From Fusibacter sp963666805 (lineage in GTDB: Bacteria; Bacillota; Clostridia; Peptostreptococcales; Acidaminobacteraceae): 64,000 bases of DNA. The stretch spans positions 744,001 to 808,000 of the forward strand of contig CAXXWR010000007.1 of assembly GCA_963666805.2 (NCBI GenBank), written 5' to 3'. This document shows, piece after piece, positions 51,403 to 60,402 of this stretch (the stretch's first letter is position 1; every line of letters starts with the position of its first letter). Below the pieces are notes generated by a model, which saw nothing but the letters and a program-made list of their open reading frames with translations, ran no database searches and was not told the origin of the DNA. The position numbers and the translations under genes are program-made.

Positions 51403-52821
51403 TCAACATTTTTCAAAAACATACTTGTTGCCTTCTTGTGGCACTTCCATAGGGTATTCTCCATTAAAGCAAGCCGTACAAAGTTGGTCATACTTCATAC
51501 CAATGGATTCAACCAAGCCTTTAACTGAAAGATAGGCTAAACTATCTGCACCTATCATCTCTTTAATCTCTTCAATCGTGTGAGTCGCACCAACAAGCTG
51601 TTTTCTTGAAGGCGTATCAATCCCAAAGTAGCATGAATGTGTTACGGGTGGCGAACTAACTCTAATATGGACTTCCTTCGCTCCTGCTTCCTTTAACATG
51701 TTAACAATGCGACGGCTGGTCGTCCCTCTCACGATAGAATCATCTATCATAATAATCCGCTTACCTTCAATATTGTCTTTCAAGACATTGAGTTTTAAAC
51801 GGACTGCTAATTCTCTTGATTTTTGATCCGGTTGGATAAAGGTTCTTCCCATGTATTTGTTTTTAATCAAACCACTGTCATAGGGAATACCTGATTCTTC
51901 TGCATAGCCAATTGCCGCCGCTATTCCAGAATCGGGAACAGCAATAACCATATCGGCATCAATTGGATTTTCTCTTGCTAAGATTCTCCCCGCTTCTTTT
52001 CGTGCACTGTAAACATTGACCCCATCAATAATAGAGTCGGGTCTGGCAAAATAAACGTATTCAAAGGCACAAACTGCTTTTCGTGCCGACGTATTGTACA
52101 TGACAGATTCAACACCTTCATCACTGATAATCACAATTTCACCGGGTTCAATATCTCTTACAAATTCACTTCCAACGACGTCATGCGCTACGGTCTCTGA
52201 AGCCAGAACATAACCTCCTTCTGGGAGTTTTGCAAGTGATAGTGGTCTTAAACCATGAGGGTCTCTCACCCCAATGAGCAAGTTATCAATCATAATGACA
52301 AGGGCAAAAGAACCCTTAATTTCTTTAACCGATTCAATCACCGCTTCTTTCATACCCAAGTGATAATTCTTGGCTATAAGATTGGCTATCACTTCAGAAT
52401 CAATTGAAGTTTGGAAAATAGAACCTTGATCTTCAAGGCGGTCTCTAATCGAACCTGCATTTACCAAATTGCCATTGTGGGCAAGGGCAATACTCCCTCC
52501 CTTGTATCTCACTACAAGCGGTTGAGCATTGGCAACATAACTTTCACCCGTTGTAGAGTATCTCACATGCCCGATTCCTACGTCTCCTTCTAATTTATCT
52601 AAAATTTCAGGATTAAAAACTTCTTGAACCAGTCCCATTTCTTTATAGTAATGAATGCGCCCTTCATTAAGGGTTGCAATGCCTGCGGATTCTTGTCCTC
52701 TATGTTGCAAAGCAATCAGACCAAAGCAAAGCATTTGCGAAAGGGCTTCTGCTTTCTTCTGATAAATCCCAATGACACCACATTCTTCTTTCAATTTGTC
52801 CATCTCTAAAATATCGTTCAT
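51403..52821 (-). CDS. purF: amidophosphoribosyltransferase
   Basis: First committed step of purine synthesis, using PRPP and glutamine. The start is set at ATG 52821 (MNDILEMDKLKEECG), with GAGAGGA upstream. The product is 472 residues. The catalytic N-terminal nucleophile, exposed after propeptide removal, is Cys14 (EECGVIG). The PRPP loop IMIDDSIVRGTTS lies near residue 350, and C-terminal cysteines (QLCTACFNGEYP) are consistent with the Fe-S class found in Firmicutes. It is cotranscribed with purC. Confidence 0.96.
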   Translation of the reverse strand: MNDILEMDKLKEECGVIGIYQKKAEALSQMLCFGLIALQHRGQESAGIATLNEGRIHYYKEMGLVQEVFNPEILDKLEGDVGIGHVRYSTTGESYVANAQPLVVRYKGGSIALAHNGNLVNAGSIRDRLEDQGSIFQTSIDSEVIANLIAKNYHLGMKEAVIESVKEIKGSFALVIMIDNLLIGVRDPHGLRPLSLAKLPEGGYVLASETVAHDVVGSEFVRDIEPGEIVIISDEGVESVMYNTSARKAVCAFEYVYFARPDSIIDGVNVYSARKEAGRILARENPIDADMVIAVPDSGIAAAIGYAEESGIPYDSGLIKNKYMGRTFIQPDQKSRELAVRLKLNVLKDNIEGKRIIMIDDSIVRGTTSRRIVNMLKEAGAKEVHIRVSSPPVTHSCYFGIDTPSRKQLVGATHTIEEIKEMIGADSLAYLSVKGLVESIGMKYDQLCTACFNGEYPMEVPQEGNKYVFEKC

Positions 52822-52840
52822 TTTGTCCTCTCTGACTCTC

Positions 52841-53542
52841 TTATTCAAGTCTTCCTAAGACTTCTTGGTAAGTAGATTCCACATCACCTAAATCTCTTCT
52901 AAAACGGTCTTTATCCATTTTTTTGTTGCTTTCTTTGTCCCATAGACGGCAAGTATCAGGTGAAATTTCATCCGCCAAAATAATCTCCCCTTTATGAATC
53001 CCAAATTCAAGTTTAAAATCAATCAATTTTAAGCCCTTTTCTAAGAAATACTCCACTAAAATTTCATTGACTTTAAGGGCATATTTTTTAATAATCGCCA
53101 CTTGTTCATCTGTTGCAAGTTCTATGGCTTTAATATGGTACTCATTAATCATTGGATCACCGAGATCATCATCTTTATATGAAAATTCTAAAACAGTTTC
53201 TTTCATAACAACGCCTTCTTCAAGACCCAATCTCTTAGAAAGTGACCCTGCTGCCACATTTCTAACAATGACTTCAAGCGGAACAATTTTAACAGCTTTT
53301 ACGACTTGTTCTCTGTCATTGATAAGTTCTACAAAATGAGTTGGAATTCCTTTTTCTTCTAACATTTTAAAGAGTAATGCGCTCATCTTATTGTTAACAA
53401 CACCCTTATCTGCAATCGTTCCCTTTTTAACGCCGTTAAAAGCAGTGGCATCATCTTTATATTCAACAATATATAAATCTTCATTATCTGTTTTAAATAC
53501 TTTCTTTGCCTTACCTTCATATAATTGTTCTAATTTTTCCAT
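52841..53542 (-). CDS. purC: SAICAR synthase
   Basis: Condenses CAIR with aspartate. The start is set at ATG 53542 (MEKLEQLYEGKAKKV), with GAGGAGG upstream; the longer frame overlaps that site. The product is 233 residues. LYEGKAKKV is at residues 7-15, with EVIVRNVAAGSLSKRLG near 95 and LIDFKLEFG near 170 (typical signature). It is the second gene of the operon, 83 bases after purE. Confidence 0.96.
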   Translation of the reverse strand: MEKLEQLYEGKAKKVFKTDNEDLYIVEYKDDATAFNGVKKGTIADKGVVNNKMSALLFKMLEEKGIPTHFVELINDREQVVKAVKIVPLEVIVRNVAAGSLSKRLGLEEGVVMKETVLEFSYKDDDLGDPMINEYHIKAIELATDEQVAIIKKYALKVNEILVEYFLEKGLKLIDFKLEFGIHKGEIILADEISPDTCRLWDKESNKKMDKDRFRRDLGDVESTYQEVLGRLE

Positions 53543-53625
53543 TTTACTTTCCTCCTCTTGTGATTCATCACACACACATCTTTTGAAATTTTATTTTTTA
53601 TTTGAAATTTTATTTTTTAAATGGA

Positions 53626-54111
53626 TTAATAACGTGACTGGATACCTGCATCTTTAGCAAGAACCTTATCCGCCATCTCTTTTTTATAGTCTTTCATTTT
53701 GACTCTAAGCTCTGGATATTTTACTGACAAAATTTGAACAGCCAGCAAGGCCGCATTGTTTGCCCCGTTAATAGCAACTGTAGCCACTGGAATTCCCGGA
53801 GGCATTTGAACAATTGAAAGCAATGAATCTAAGCCATCAAGTGTTGAGGAAATAATCGGTAAACCAATCACAGGTAAAGTCGTTACACCCGCAAGGACAC
53901 CTGGTAAATGAGCTGCTTTGCCTGCTGCACCAATAATGACTTCAATGCCATTTTCTTCTGCTTTTGTTGCATATTCAATCGCCAAATGAGGTGTTCGATG
54001 AGCCGAAAGCACTCGGGCTTCAACTTCTACATCAAACTTTTTAAGCATATCAATACATTTTTCAACTACTGGAAAGTCTGAATCACTTCCCATGACAATC
54101 GCTACTTTCAT
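53626..54111 (-). CDS. purE: N5-CAIR mutase (class I PurE)
   Basis: Converts N5-CAIR to CAIR. The 161 residues carry MGSDSDFPV near residue 8, SAHRTPH near 40, GAAGKAAHLPGVLAG near 68 and MPPGIPVATVAI near 102. Class I PurE normally works with PurK, which is not in this window. It is the first structural gene of the operon, downstream of a leader ORF and attenuator. ATG 54111 has GGAGG upstream. Confidence 0.96.
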   Translation of the reverse strand: MKVAIVMGSDSDFPVVEKCIDMLKKFDVEVEARVLSAHRTPHLAIEYATKAEENGIEVIIGAAGKAAHLPGVLAGVTTLPVIGLPIISSTLDGLDSLLSIVQMPPGIPVATVAINGANNAALLAVQILSVKYPELRVKMKDYKKEMADKVLAKDAGIQSRY

Positions 54112-54153
54112 TTAATCCTCCATTTTTCTTTAAGCATACTTTTTATAAGAAAC

Positions 54154-54185
54154 AAAAAAACCTCTTAACTTTTCGTTAAAAGGTT
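54154..54185 (-). terminator. attenuator terminator in the purine leader
   Basis: On the minus strand, AACCTTTTAAC and GTTAAGAGGTT pair around GAAAA (one G-T pair), followed by seven T. It lies between the promoter and purE. The stop codon of the leader ORF is inside its 3' arm. Confidence 0.88.
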
Positions 54186-54266
54186 CGCGCACGTCAATGA
54201 AACCAATCCGTGTTGGTTTGAGAATTTAATAGGGTATTGTAATTTAAAAATATCAACGCGTGACAT
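54165..54266 (-). CDS. 33-codon leader ORF of the purine operon
   Basis: An ORF too short for ordinary prediction. ATG 54266 has a perfect GGAGG five bases upstream and reads MSRVDIFKLQYPIKFSNQHG, then LVSLTCANLLTKS, then TAA. It starts about 48 bases after the predicted transcription start and ends inside the 3' arm of the terminator hairpin, so a ribosome near its end would block terminator formation. There is no obvious run of one amino acid that would act as sensor codons. I found no match to a known riboswitch in this leader. Leader-peptide attenuation is the inference; the ORF and its ribosome binding site are seen directly. Confidence 0.65.
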   Translation of the reverse strand: MSRVDIFKLQYPIKFSNQHGLVSLTCANLLTKS

Positions 54267-54320
54267 CTCTTCCTCCATCTTAAATTCGATTATTTAACTC
54301 ATCATCTCAAGTATGTGTTC

Positions 54321-54349
54321 ATTATAGACAAAGATTCATCAAAAATCAA
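54321..54349 (-). promoter_or_regulatory. sigma-A promoter of the purine operon
   Basis: On the minus strand, TTGATT (54344-54349) and TATAAT (54321-54326) are separated by 17 bases. The transcript would start near 54314, giving about a 200-base leader that contains the ORF and terminator. Confidence 0.85.
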
Positions 54350-54402
54350 TACAATTACGAATATTTTTTTGTAAATATTTTATAATATTCACTATTATAG
54401 CG

Positions 54403-54459
54403 TTTATCGAACATTAGACACTTAGTATTTCCCTAAATCACTTTGTTTTACCGAACATT
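54403..54459 (-). promoter_or_regulatory. two PurBox-like sites upstream of the purine promoter
   Basis: TTTATCGAACATT (54403-54415) and TTTACCGAACATT (54447-54459) resemble the Bacillus PurR box (AWWWCCGAACWWT). Both have the same orientation, 44 bases apart, about 55-110 bases upstream of the -35. In B. subtilis the two boxes are inverted, so this is an atypical pair. Confidence 0.6.
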
Positions 54460-54524
54460 ATTCTCTTTTATTCGTTTTTAAAAAGCGAACCTTCCCCAGT
54501 CTCACGTCCCCCTTTTCAAAAAAT

Positions 54525-54567
54525 AAAAAAACCCAATCAGCGAAAGGGGATTACACTGAATGAGTTT
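54525..54567 (-). terminator. terminator of the galactose operon
   Basis: On the minus strand, AAACTCATTCAGTG pairs with CGCTGATTGGGTTT, with one mismatch and G-T pairs, followed by a long T-run. It is the end of the gal transcript, about 180 bases after galM. Confidence 0.82.
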
Positions 54568-54747
54568 TATCAAAAATGTATCTATAAAATTTTGATTGCT
54601 ATCCGCCTAGCAAAGATAAAATTTTACGATAAGTTGCTACCTTTAATAAGAATGCATAATGATTATTTATTCATTTATGCAAGTTTAATTCTATTATATA
54701 GGATAAAATACAAGAATCAAACCATTTTTTAAATCTTTTTAACAATT
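54568..54747 (-). other. structured gene-free stretch after galM
   Basis: Two small hairpins are visible: TTGCTA-TCCGCC-TAGCAA near 54596-54613 and GCATAA...TTATGC near 54652-54678. The 9-base segment ATAAAATTT also repeats. No ORF is seen. It lies between the galM stop and the operon terminator, so it is the 3' untranslated region or an unrecognised RNA. Confidence 0.4.
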
Positions 54748-55746
54748 TTATTCATCAATATTAAAGCTGATTTTCATTTCATTAACATAAGGCGTATTCG
54801 CCTCTAAATAGTGCATTTGATTCGGACATCTTTGCATTTCAAAACAAATCCCTCGGTGCATTTGTTTCTCACGATTGGTAGTGTATATAACAACCACCGG
54901 TTGATTAGAATCCATTGTCATTTGTCGCCCTGAAATCCTATCCTTATAAATAATGGCAGGTTCATTAATATCAACAGGTTCATCTATTCTAAAAGGATTA
55001 TCAATCCCATATATGCCCCCATCTTCTTCTTGAAAAACAGCTTGTCCAATTTTATTCATTCGAGTGAAGTCAAAACGTGTTCCTCTCAACAAATGTGCCG
55101 GCCAAATAGGTAAATCATTGTCATCTATCGCATGCATTTTTAAGGCATTAACAAATAATGTTTGATCGTAAATTGGTCTTTGATGATGACCTGATAAGTT
55201 GTAATAATTATGGTTGGTCATATTCAGGACTGTTTTGCGGTCGCTAACAGCTTCTATTATCACGGTTAAATGGTTATGTCGGTCTAAGGTTACCGTTTCT
55301 TTTACAGTATAGTTGCCCGGATAACCATCTTCCATATGAACATGTTCATGAGAGAAGATGACAGCAATTGATTCTGGTGTTCTTATAAACTCTGAAACAT
55401 TCCAATTGACCTGTTGAAAGCCTTTTGTTCCACTGTGTAGGTGACTGATTTTTTCATTGATTTCTAAGGCGTAGGAGATACCATCTATCTGCATTTCTCC
55501 CTTTTCAATTCGCCCTGCATAAGGTCCAACTGTTACCCCATAAAAGTCTTCATTGTGATAATATGCCTTTAGCTCATCATGAGATAGCAAAATATTCTCT
55601 GTTATCCCCCTTTGATCGGGCATGTTAATCGCTAACATTGTAGCACCCAAACTTAAAAGTTCTACAGACATAAAGTCATTTGAAAGCAAGACATAAGTCG
55701 TTGGCTCTAACCCTTCAAATGAGACCTTTTTTTTTAATCCATTCAT
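54748..55746 (-). CDS. galM: aldose 1-epimerase
   Basis: Interconverts alpha and beta anomers of galactose so that GalK can use it. The 332 residues contain YGVTVGPYAGRIEKGEM near residue 70, HLHSGTKGFQQ near 100, LNMTNHNYYNLSGH near 175 with the catalytic His, and LEANTPYVNEM at the C-terminus with the general-base Glu (family positions). It is five bases downstream of the alpha-galactosidase gene, last in the gal operon. Confidence 0.92.
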   Translation of the reverse strand: MNGLKKKVSFEGLEPTTYVLLSNDFMSVELLSLGATMLAINMPDQRGITENILLSHDELKAYYHNEDFYGVTVGPYAGRIEKGEMQIDGISYALEINEKISHLHSGTKGFQQVNWNVSEFIRTPESIAVIFSHEHVHMEDGYPGNYTVKETVTLDRHNHLTVIIEAVSDRKTVLNMTNHNYYNLSGHHQRPIYDQTLFVNALKMHAIDDNDLPIWPAHLLRGTRFDFTRMNKIGQAVFQEEDGGIYGIDNPFRIDEPVDINEPAIIYKDRISGRQMTMDSNQPVVVIYTTNREKQMHRGICFEMQRCPNQMHYLEANTPYVNEMKISFNIDE

Positions 55747-55751
55747 CGCAT

Positions 55752-57620
55752 TTAACCTTCCATTGATAAGTAGTACGCTTTTGTTTCATTGTGCTTGATT
55801 CTACGAATGTCTTCTATTCGTGTCTCCACCTCTTCATATAATCCCTTGAGAGATGTTTTTTCATCTACAAGACTATGCCTTTCATCTTGATTTTTCAATA
55901 GTTTTGCAACCTCATTGGTTAAATTGCATAAAACGTTTGTAGAAATTGTTCGACCACTAGGTGCCAGATTACTTATAACCAATAAAAAGCCTTCTTCATT
56001 CTGCCCATACTGGATATAAAGCCCCGATTCTTCTATTATATAGAGGGGTTTAATCGGCGGTATCTTCAGCTGTTTTTCATATAATTGACGGGTTTTATCA
56101 TCATAAGTCTCTAGCGTATCACTTGAAAAAATAAGTGACCCATAAAAACGATTCAACATTAAAAGTGTATATTTTTCACGTTCAGTCAAATCAATGCCTG
56201 CTCTCAACAAATGAACATCAGGATCATTGCCAAAAAAACGGCCATCCATATGACGTCGGTGAATGGTGCTCATCAATGCATTAAAGGTAGAAACTCTTTC
56301 CCTGTAATGTATTTTCGAAAGCTTAAAATCTTCAAAATAGGGGGCTACATCACTCGAAACACGACAATAATCTACCTTTCCAAAAGCACTGCCCAGTGGT
56401 ACACCACAACCCAATATTTTGGTTTCAGGTAAAATGTCATGAAGAAAGTCCATGGCAAAGCTCATTAATTCTCCTCTTGATCGACCTGAATGTGGAACAG
56501 TGGCTACCCCATAAAGGAAGTCGAGCTTAACCATTTTGAATCCCCAAACTTCTGTCACTGTTTTGAAAACGTCTTTAAGGTAGGATTGAACTTCAGGCAT
56601 TAGAATATTGAGGGCATAAAAGTCACCTGACCAAGCAGGATTCCAGCCCACTGCAACCGGTTTGCCTTTTGGATCTCTTACAATCCATTCTGGATGTTCT
56701 ATAAATAAATGCGATTTTTTATCACACACAAAGGGCGCTAACCATAGGCCAGAAACATAGCCTTTTGCCTTAATGGCGTCTGCAATAACCTTTAATCCCC
56801 TTGGAAATTTATCATTAATCAACAACCAATCTCCCAAGGCCTCTTGGTACCCATCATCAATTTGAAAAATATCGCCCTGTGAATGAATGTTTGAATAAGA
56901 TTCTAAATTATCAAGTATAATCATTTCATCAATATTCGTATAGTAATTGTACCAGCTCGTCCACCCATTTACTGGCTGTCCAGCAGGTCGTAAACTCGGC
57001 ATAAAAGACCGATAGATATCAAACGCCTCTTCTTCCAACGCTTCAACTATTAATAACTGAATCACCTTATGGTCTCCCGGCTCAAAGACTTTGCCTTCAA
57101 AATCTTTTTTGAGATAACATATGCCTTGAGACAAACGTGGTGAAAAGAGGGAATAGCCTTCACTTTCGTCTATAGAAGCAAGTAGCGTGATTGCTTCTAG
57201 GGGCATTTGATTGGTCAAATAAGTATAATGAAAACTATGCGGGCGATCTTGTGGCACAAAGTCATAATCCCCATATTTATTCAGTTTAAAACGCTTGCCT
57301 AGCGGATTGAGTTTTTTTAAGGTTTCATCACTTTGCAAAAGGCGTGAAGTTGTCCATGTTTGATAGCCGTTGTAGAGATAGGCATCATACGCGGGTACTT
57401 CTAGTGTCAACTGAAAAAAATCAAAAGTAAGCGGTTGATCCACATGCATGTGAATTGAAAGCAAAGCACTATGTGCCGATACTTCATTGACTTCAATTTT
57501 ATAGGTCAAATCTTTTCGCTCGAAAGTCTTTTCACTGATGTGATGATCCTCTTGAATCATTACTTGTTCGGCGATCCCATTGATTTGAAAATTCAACATT
57601 TTGGCTTTCGTTTTCATCAT
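55752..57620 (-). CDS. alpha-galactosidase, GH36-like
   Basis: Predicted to release galactose from raffinose- or melibiose-type sugars. The 622 residues have an N-terminal beta-sandwich (to about 230), then a TIM barrel with NGWTSWYNYYTNID near 230 and QIDDGYQEALGDW near 263. The probable nucleophile is Asp367 in MVKLDFLYG and the acid/base Asp424 in RVSSDVAP. No signal peptide is present, so it acts inside the cell. The start ATG overlaps the galT stop by one base (TAATG). Substrate range cannot be fixed from sequence. Confidence 0.88.
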   Translation of the reverse strand: MMKTKAKMLNFQINGIAEQVMIQEDHHISEKTFERKDLTYKIEVNEVSAHSALLSIHMHVDQPLTFDFFQLTLEVPAYDAYLYNGYQTWTTSRLLQSDETLKKLNPLGKRFKLNKYGDYDFVPQDRPHSFHYTYLTNQMPLEAITLLASIDESEGYSLFSPRLSQGICYLKKDFEGKVFEPGDHKVIQLLIVEALEEEAFDIYRSFMPSLRPAGQPVNGWTSWYNYYTNIDEMIILDNLESYSNIHSQGDIFQIDDGYQEALGDWLLINDKFPRGLKVIADAIKAKGYVSGLWLAPFVCDKKSHLFIEHPEWIVRDPKGKPVAVGWNPAWSGDFYALNILMPEVQSYLKDVFKTVTEVWGFKMVKLDFLYGVATVPHSGRSRGELMSFAMDFLHDILPETKILGCGVPLGSAFGKVDYCRVSSDVAPYFEDFKLSKIHYRERVSTFNALMSTIHRRHMDGRFFGNDPDVHLLRAGIDLTEREKYTLLMLNRFYGSLIFSSDTLETYDDKTRQLYEKQLKIPPIKPLYIIEESGLYIQYGQNEEGFLLVISNLAPSGRTISTNVLCNLTNEVAKLLKNQDERHSLVDEKTSLKGLYEEVETRIEDIRRIKHNETKAYYLSMEG

Positions 57621-59134
57621 TATAATTGTGCCCCTTTCTCAATAAACTGCTTCATTTTATGATAATCCCTTTTAAAAATACCTGCATCCTCTAAAACGCA
57701 CTCAAACTTTAGACCCATTTGATTTTTGAGGTAACCGTCTAAAGCCTTCTCGTCTTGTGGCACATTTTCTAAGTGATCTAACCAGTCCACATGTTTTTCA
57801 AGTGCTTGTGTCACTGTTTTTGTCGTCCCTTTTAAATAGGCTTTCATCTCTTCCATTTCTGCCTCAAGGCGTGCTGGCAGTACAGCCAGTCCCATCACTT
57901 CAATAAGACCGATATTTTCTTTTTTAATATGATGATGCTCACGGTGAGGATGAAAGATGCCTTCTGGATGTTCTGCATCGGTCCTATTGTTGCGAAGGGC
58001 TAGAAAAAGTTCATAACCCCTATTGGTTTTACGCATAATAGGTGTAATAGTATTGTGTCTTTCTTTCACCTTATCATGAACAGTATACGCCAACAAACCT
58101 ACTGACTCATCTGAATAATTGATAAAGGCTTTTAATATATGATCTGCAAGGTCAATGATCTCTTGCTTATCCTGTCCCACTAATCTTAAAACAGATAGTG
58201 GCCATATTAAGCCTTCGATTTCAGTATGAGGGTAACGTTGGCTCACATGAGTAAAAGCAACGTCCGCCCGCATCATTGGCATCTCATAGTGTCCTCCCTG
58301 ATAGTGGTCATGAGATAAAATAGAGCCCCCAACAATAGGTAAATCTGCATTGGAACCAATAAAGTAATGAGGTAAAAGATCGACAAAGTCTGCCAAACGG
58401 CAAAAGGTATCTTTTGAAATTTTCATTTCTCGATGGCTTTCACACAAGACAATCGCATGCTCATTATAGTAAACATAAGGCGAATATTGAAGAAACCATC
58501 GCTCAGATTGAAGTGTCATTGGAACAATGCGGTGATTATAACGTGACGGATGTGTTACTGTTCCCGAAAAACCAGCATTCTCTGCACAAAGTAAACACTT
58601 AGGATACTGACTTTGACTGGCATTTTTCATCATGGCTATTTCTTTAGGGTCTTTTTCTGGTTTTGAAAGGTTAATCGTCATATCTAAGTCGCCATATTCT
58701 GAAGGAGATTGCCATTTGAGATTCTTACTCACACGGTCACCACGGATATAAATCGACGCATTGGATAAATGATAAAAATAGGCAGTTGCCTTTTGCGGAT
58801 CACTTTCTAAGAGGGTGTAAAAATGCTTTTCAAGTTCAGATTGCCGAGGCAAAAGATAAGACATAATCCGTGCCTTAAAGGCATCTACTTCATATAAATA
58901 CGTTAAATGAAAGTCGGCCTTTTCTTGCCCTTTAACTGCTTCGACTAATTCATCCAATAGCTGATAAATATCCTCTATTTCAAGTTGCTCTGGGAAAGTA
59001 GCAGGAATTTCATCTGGTCCAATTTGCAGGTACTGGTAGAGGTCATTACGGACAACATAAGCATCTACTTCTCCTATCAAACCTTCTCTTAAACCATAGG
59101 CGATTAATGTTTCTATCAGTCTTAATCTCTTCAT
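57620..59134 (-). CDS. galT: galactose-1-phosphate uridylyltransferase, class II
   Basis: Leloir enzyme exchanging UDP-glucose and galactose-1-phosphate. The 504-residue size and motifs such as CLLCAENAGFSG near 182, IVGGSILSHDHYQGGHYEMP near 268-288 and RNNRTDAEHPEGIFHPH near 375 identify the Firmicute class II type. ATGA overlap with galK upstream and a one-base overlap with the GH36 gene downstream show tight translational coupling. Confidence 0.95.
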   Translation of the reverse strand: MKRLRLIETLIAYGLREGLIGEVDAYVVRNDLYQYLQIGPDEIPATFPEQLEIEDIYQLLDELVEAVKGQEKADFHLTYLYEVDAFKARIMSYLLPRQSELEKHFYTLLESDPQKATAYFYHLSNASIYIRGDRVSKNLKWQSPSEYGDLDMTINLSKPEKDPKEIAMMKNASQSQYPKCLLCAENAGFSGTVTHPSRYNHRIVPMTLQSERWFLQYSPYVYYNEHAIVLCESHREMKISKDTFCRLADFVDLLPHYFIGSNADLPIVGGSILSHDHYQGGHYEMPMMRADVAFTHVSQRYPHTEIEGLIWPLSVLRLVGQDKQEIIDLADHILKAFINYSDESVGLLAYTVHDKVKERHNTITPIMRKTNRGYELFLALRNNRTDAEHPEGIFHPHREHHHIKKENIGLIEVMGLAVLPARLEAEMEEMKAYLKGTTKTVTQALEKHVDWLDHLENVPQDEKALDGYLKNQMGLKFECVLEDAGIFKRDYHKMKQFIEKGAQL

Positions 59135-60366
59135 TTTATCCTACCTGCCCCTCCTGAAATTTTAGCAACATAAAAGGATGCCTCTAAACCCGTTTTTTCA
59201 TGATAAAGTGGTCCTAGTATTTTTTCAAACGCATCAATTTCATCTTTATGAACAAGGGCAATCGCACAGCCACCAAAGCCGGCGCCTGTCATACGCGCTC
59301 CAATGACGCCCTTTACAGATCGACTGACTTCAACAATCACATCAAGTTCGTAACAACTCACTTCAAACTGATGCTTCAAAGACTCATGAGAAGCATACAT
59401 CAGCTGCCCAAATTGCATTAAATTCCCTTCTGCCAATGCTTTCTGACTCAGCTTTGTTCTCTCATTTTCACATATAGCGTGATAAGCCCGTTTATAAACG
59501 GGAGTTTCTGTTAAAAGGTGTTCTACCTTTAAAAAATCAATGGGTGTTAAATCACATAAAGTGTGAACAGCCTGACTTGCATCACGCTCTTTGACGTCTT
59601 CTGCTTCTTTATCATCTTCTGCCTCTTTAATAATTTTAAGTGCTTTTTCACACTCTGCTCTTCGCTCATTATAAGCAGAATCCACCAACCCTCTTTTCTT
59701 ATTACTATTGATAATCATCAACCGATAATCTTGGAGCAAGGCAGGAACCACTTCAAACGCCAACGTATTACAGTCCAATAAAATGGCTGAATTCGCTCGC
59801 CCTTGTGCAATGGAAAACTGATCCATAATCCCACACTTCACGCCATTGAATTCGTTTTCAGAGTGTTGACAAAGCAGGGCCATTTTACTACGATCCATGT
59901 TAAGCTGGTTCAATTCATCTAAAATAACCGCTGTTAAAACTTCAAGTGATGCCGATGAAGAAAGACCAGCGCCATTAGGCAAATCACCATTAAAAACAAT
60001 ATTATAACCTCTTTTTAAAGGGCCGTAGGTCTTCATTATCTCTAAAAAAACGCCCATCGGATAATTTCCCCAATCCGCCGAAGGGGTATATTCAATATGG
60101 TCTAGATCAAAAGTGATTAGGCCTTGCGCTTCAAAGTTCATAGAGACCATTGATACCTGACGATCTTGACGTTCACTTACAATGGCATACGTACCTAAAC
60201 TAATCGCTGCAGGCAGAACCATGCCGCCGTTGTAATCAATATGTTCACCAATCAAATTAACCCGTCCAGGTGAAAAGAAATAGTGTCTCTTGTCAAGTTG
60301 GTTTAGACCTTCTTTTCCAAAATATTGATCAAAAAAACCATTCATTTGATGAATCATTTCATTCAT
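59131..60366 (-). CDS. galK: galactokinase
   Basis: Phosphorylates galactose at C1. It is a GHMP kinase of 411 residues with SPGRVNLIGEHIDYNGG near residue 33, the glycine-rich GAGLSSSASLEVLTA near 128 and ARMTGAGFGGCAIALV near 358. A short acidic, repetitive insertion (EAEDDKEAEDVKERDASQ) near residues 250-267 is not usual for the family and looks like a surface loop. It is 36 bases downstream of galE. Confidence 0.95.
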   Translation of the reverse strand: MNEMIHQMNGFFDQYFGKEGLNQLDKRHYFFSPGRVNLIGEHIDYNGGMVLPAAISLGTYAIVSERQDRQVSMVSMNFEAQGLITFDLDHIEYTPSADWGNYPMGVFLEIMKTYGPLKRGYNIVFNGDLPNGAGLSSSASLEVLTAVILDELNQLNMDRSKMALLCQHSENEFNGVKCGIMDQFSIAQGRANSAILLDCNTLAFEVVPALLQDYRLMIINSNKKRGLVDSAYNERRAECEKALKIIKEAEDDKEAEDVKERDASQAVHTLCDLTPIDFLKVEHLLTETPVYKRAYHAICENERTKLSQKALAEGNLMQFGQLMYASHESLKHQFEVSCYELDVIVEVSRSVKGVIGARMTGAGFGGCAIALVHKDEIDAFEKILGPLYHEKTGLEASFYVAKISGGAGRIK

Positions 60367-60402
60367 TATTCAGCCTCCCTCTTTATCATTTCAACACCGT
60401 GC

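Noticed and set aside
54186..54314. Purine, PRPP or ZTP riboswitch before purE
   Set aside because: I looked for the conserved aptamer strings of these classes and saw none; the leader is better described by an ORF plus terminator.
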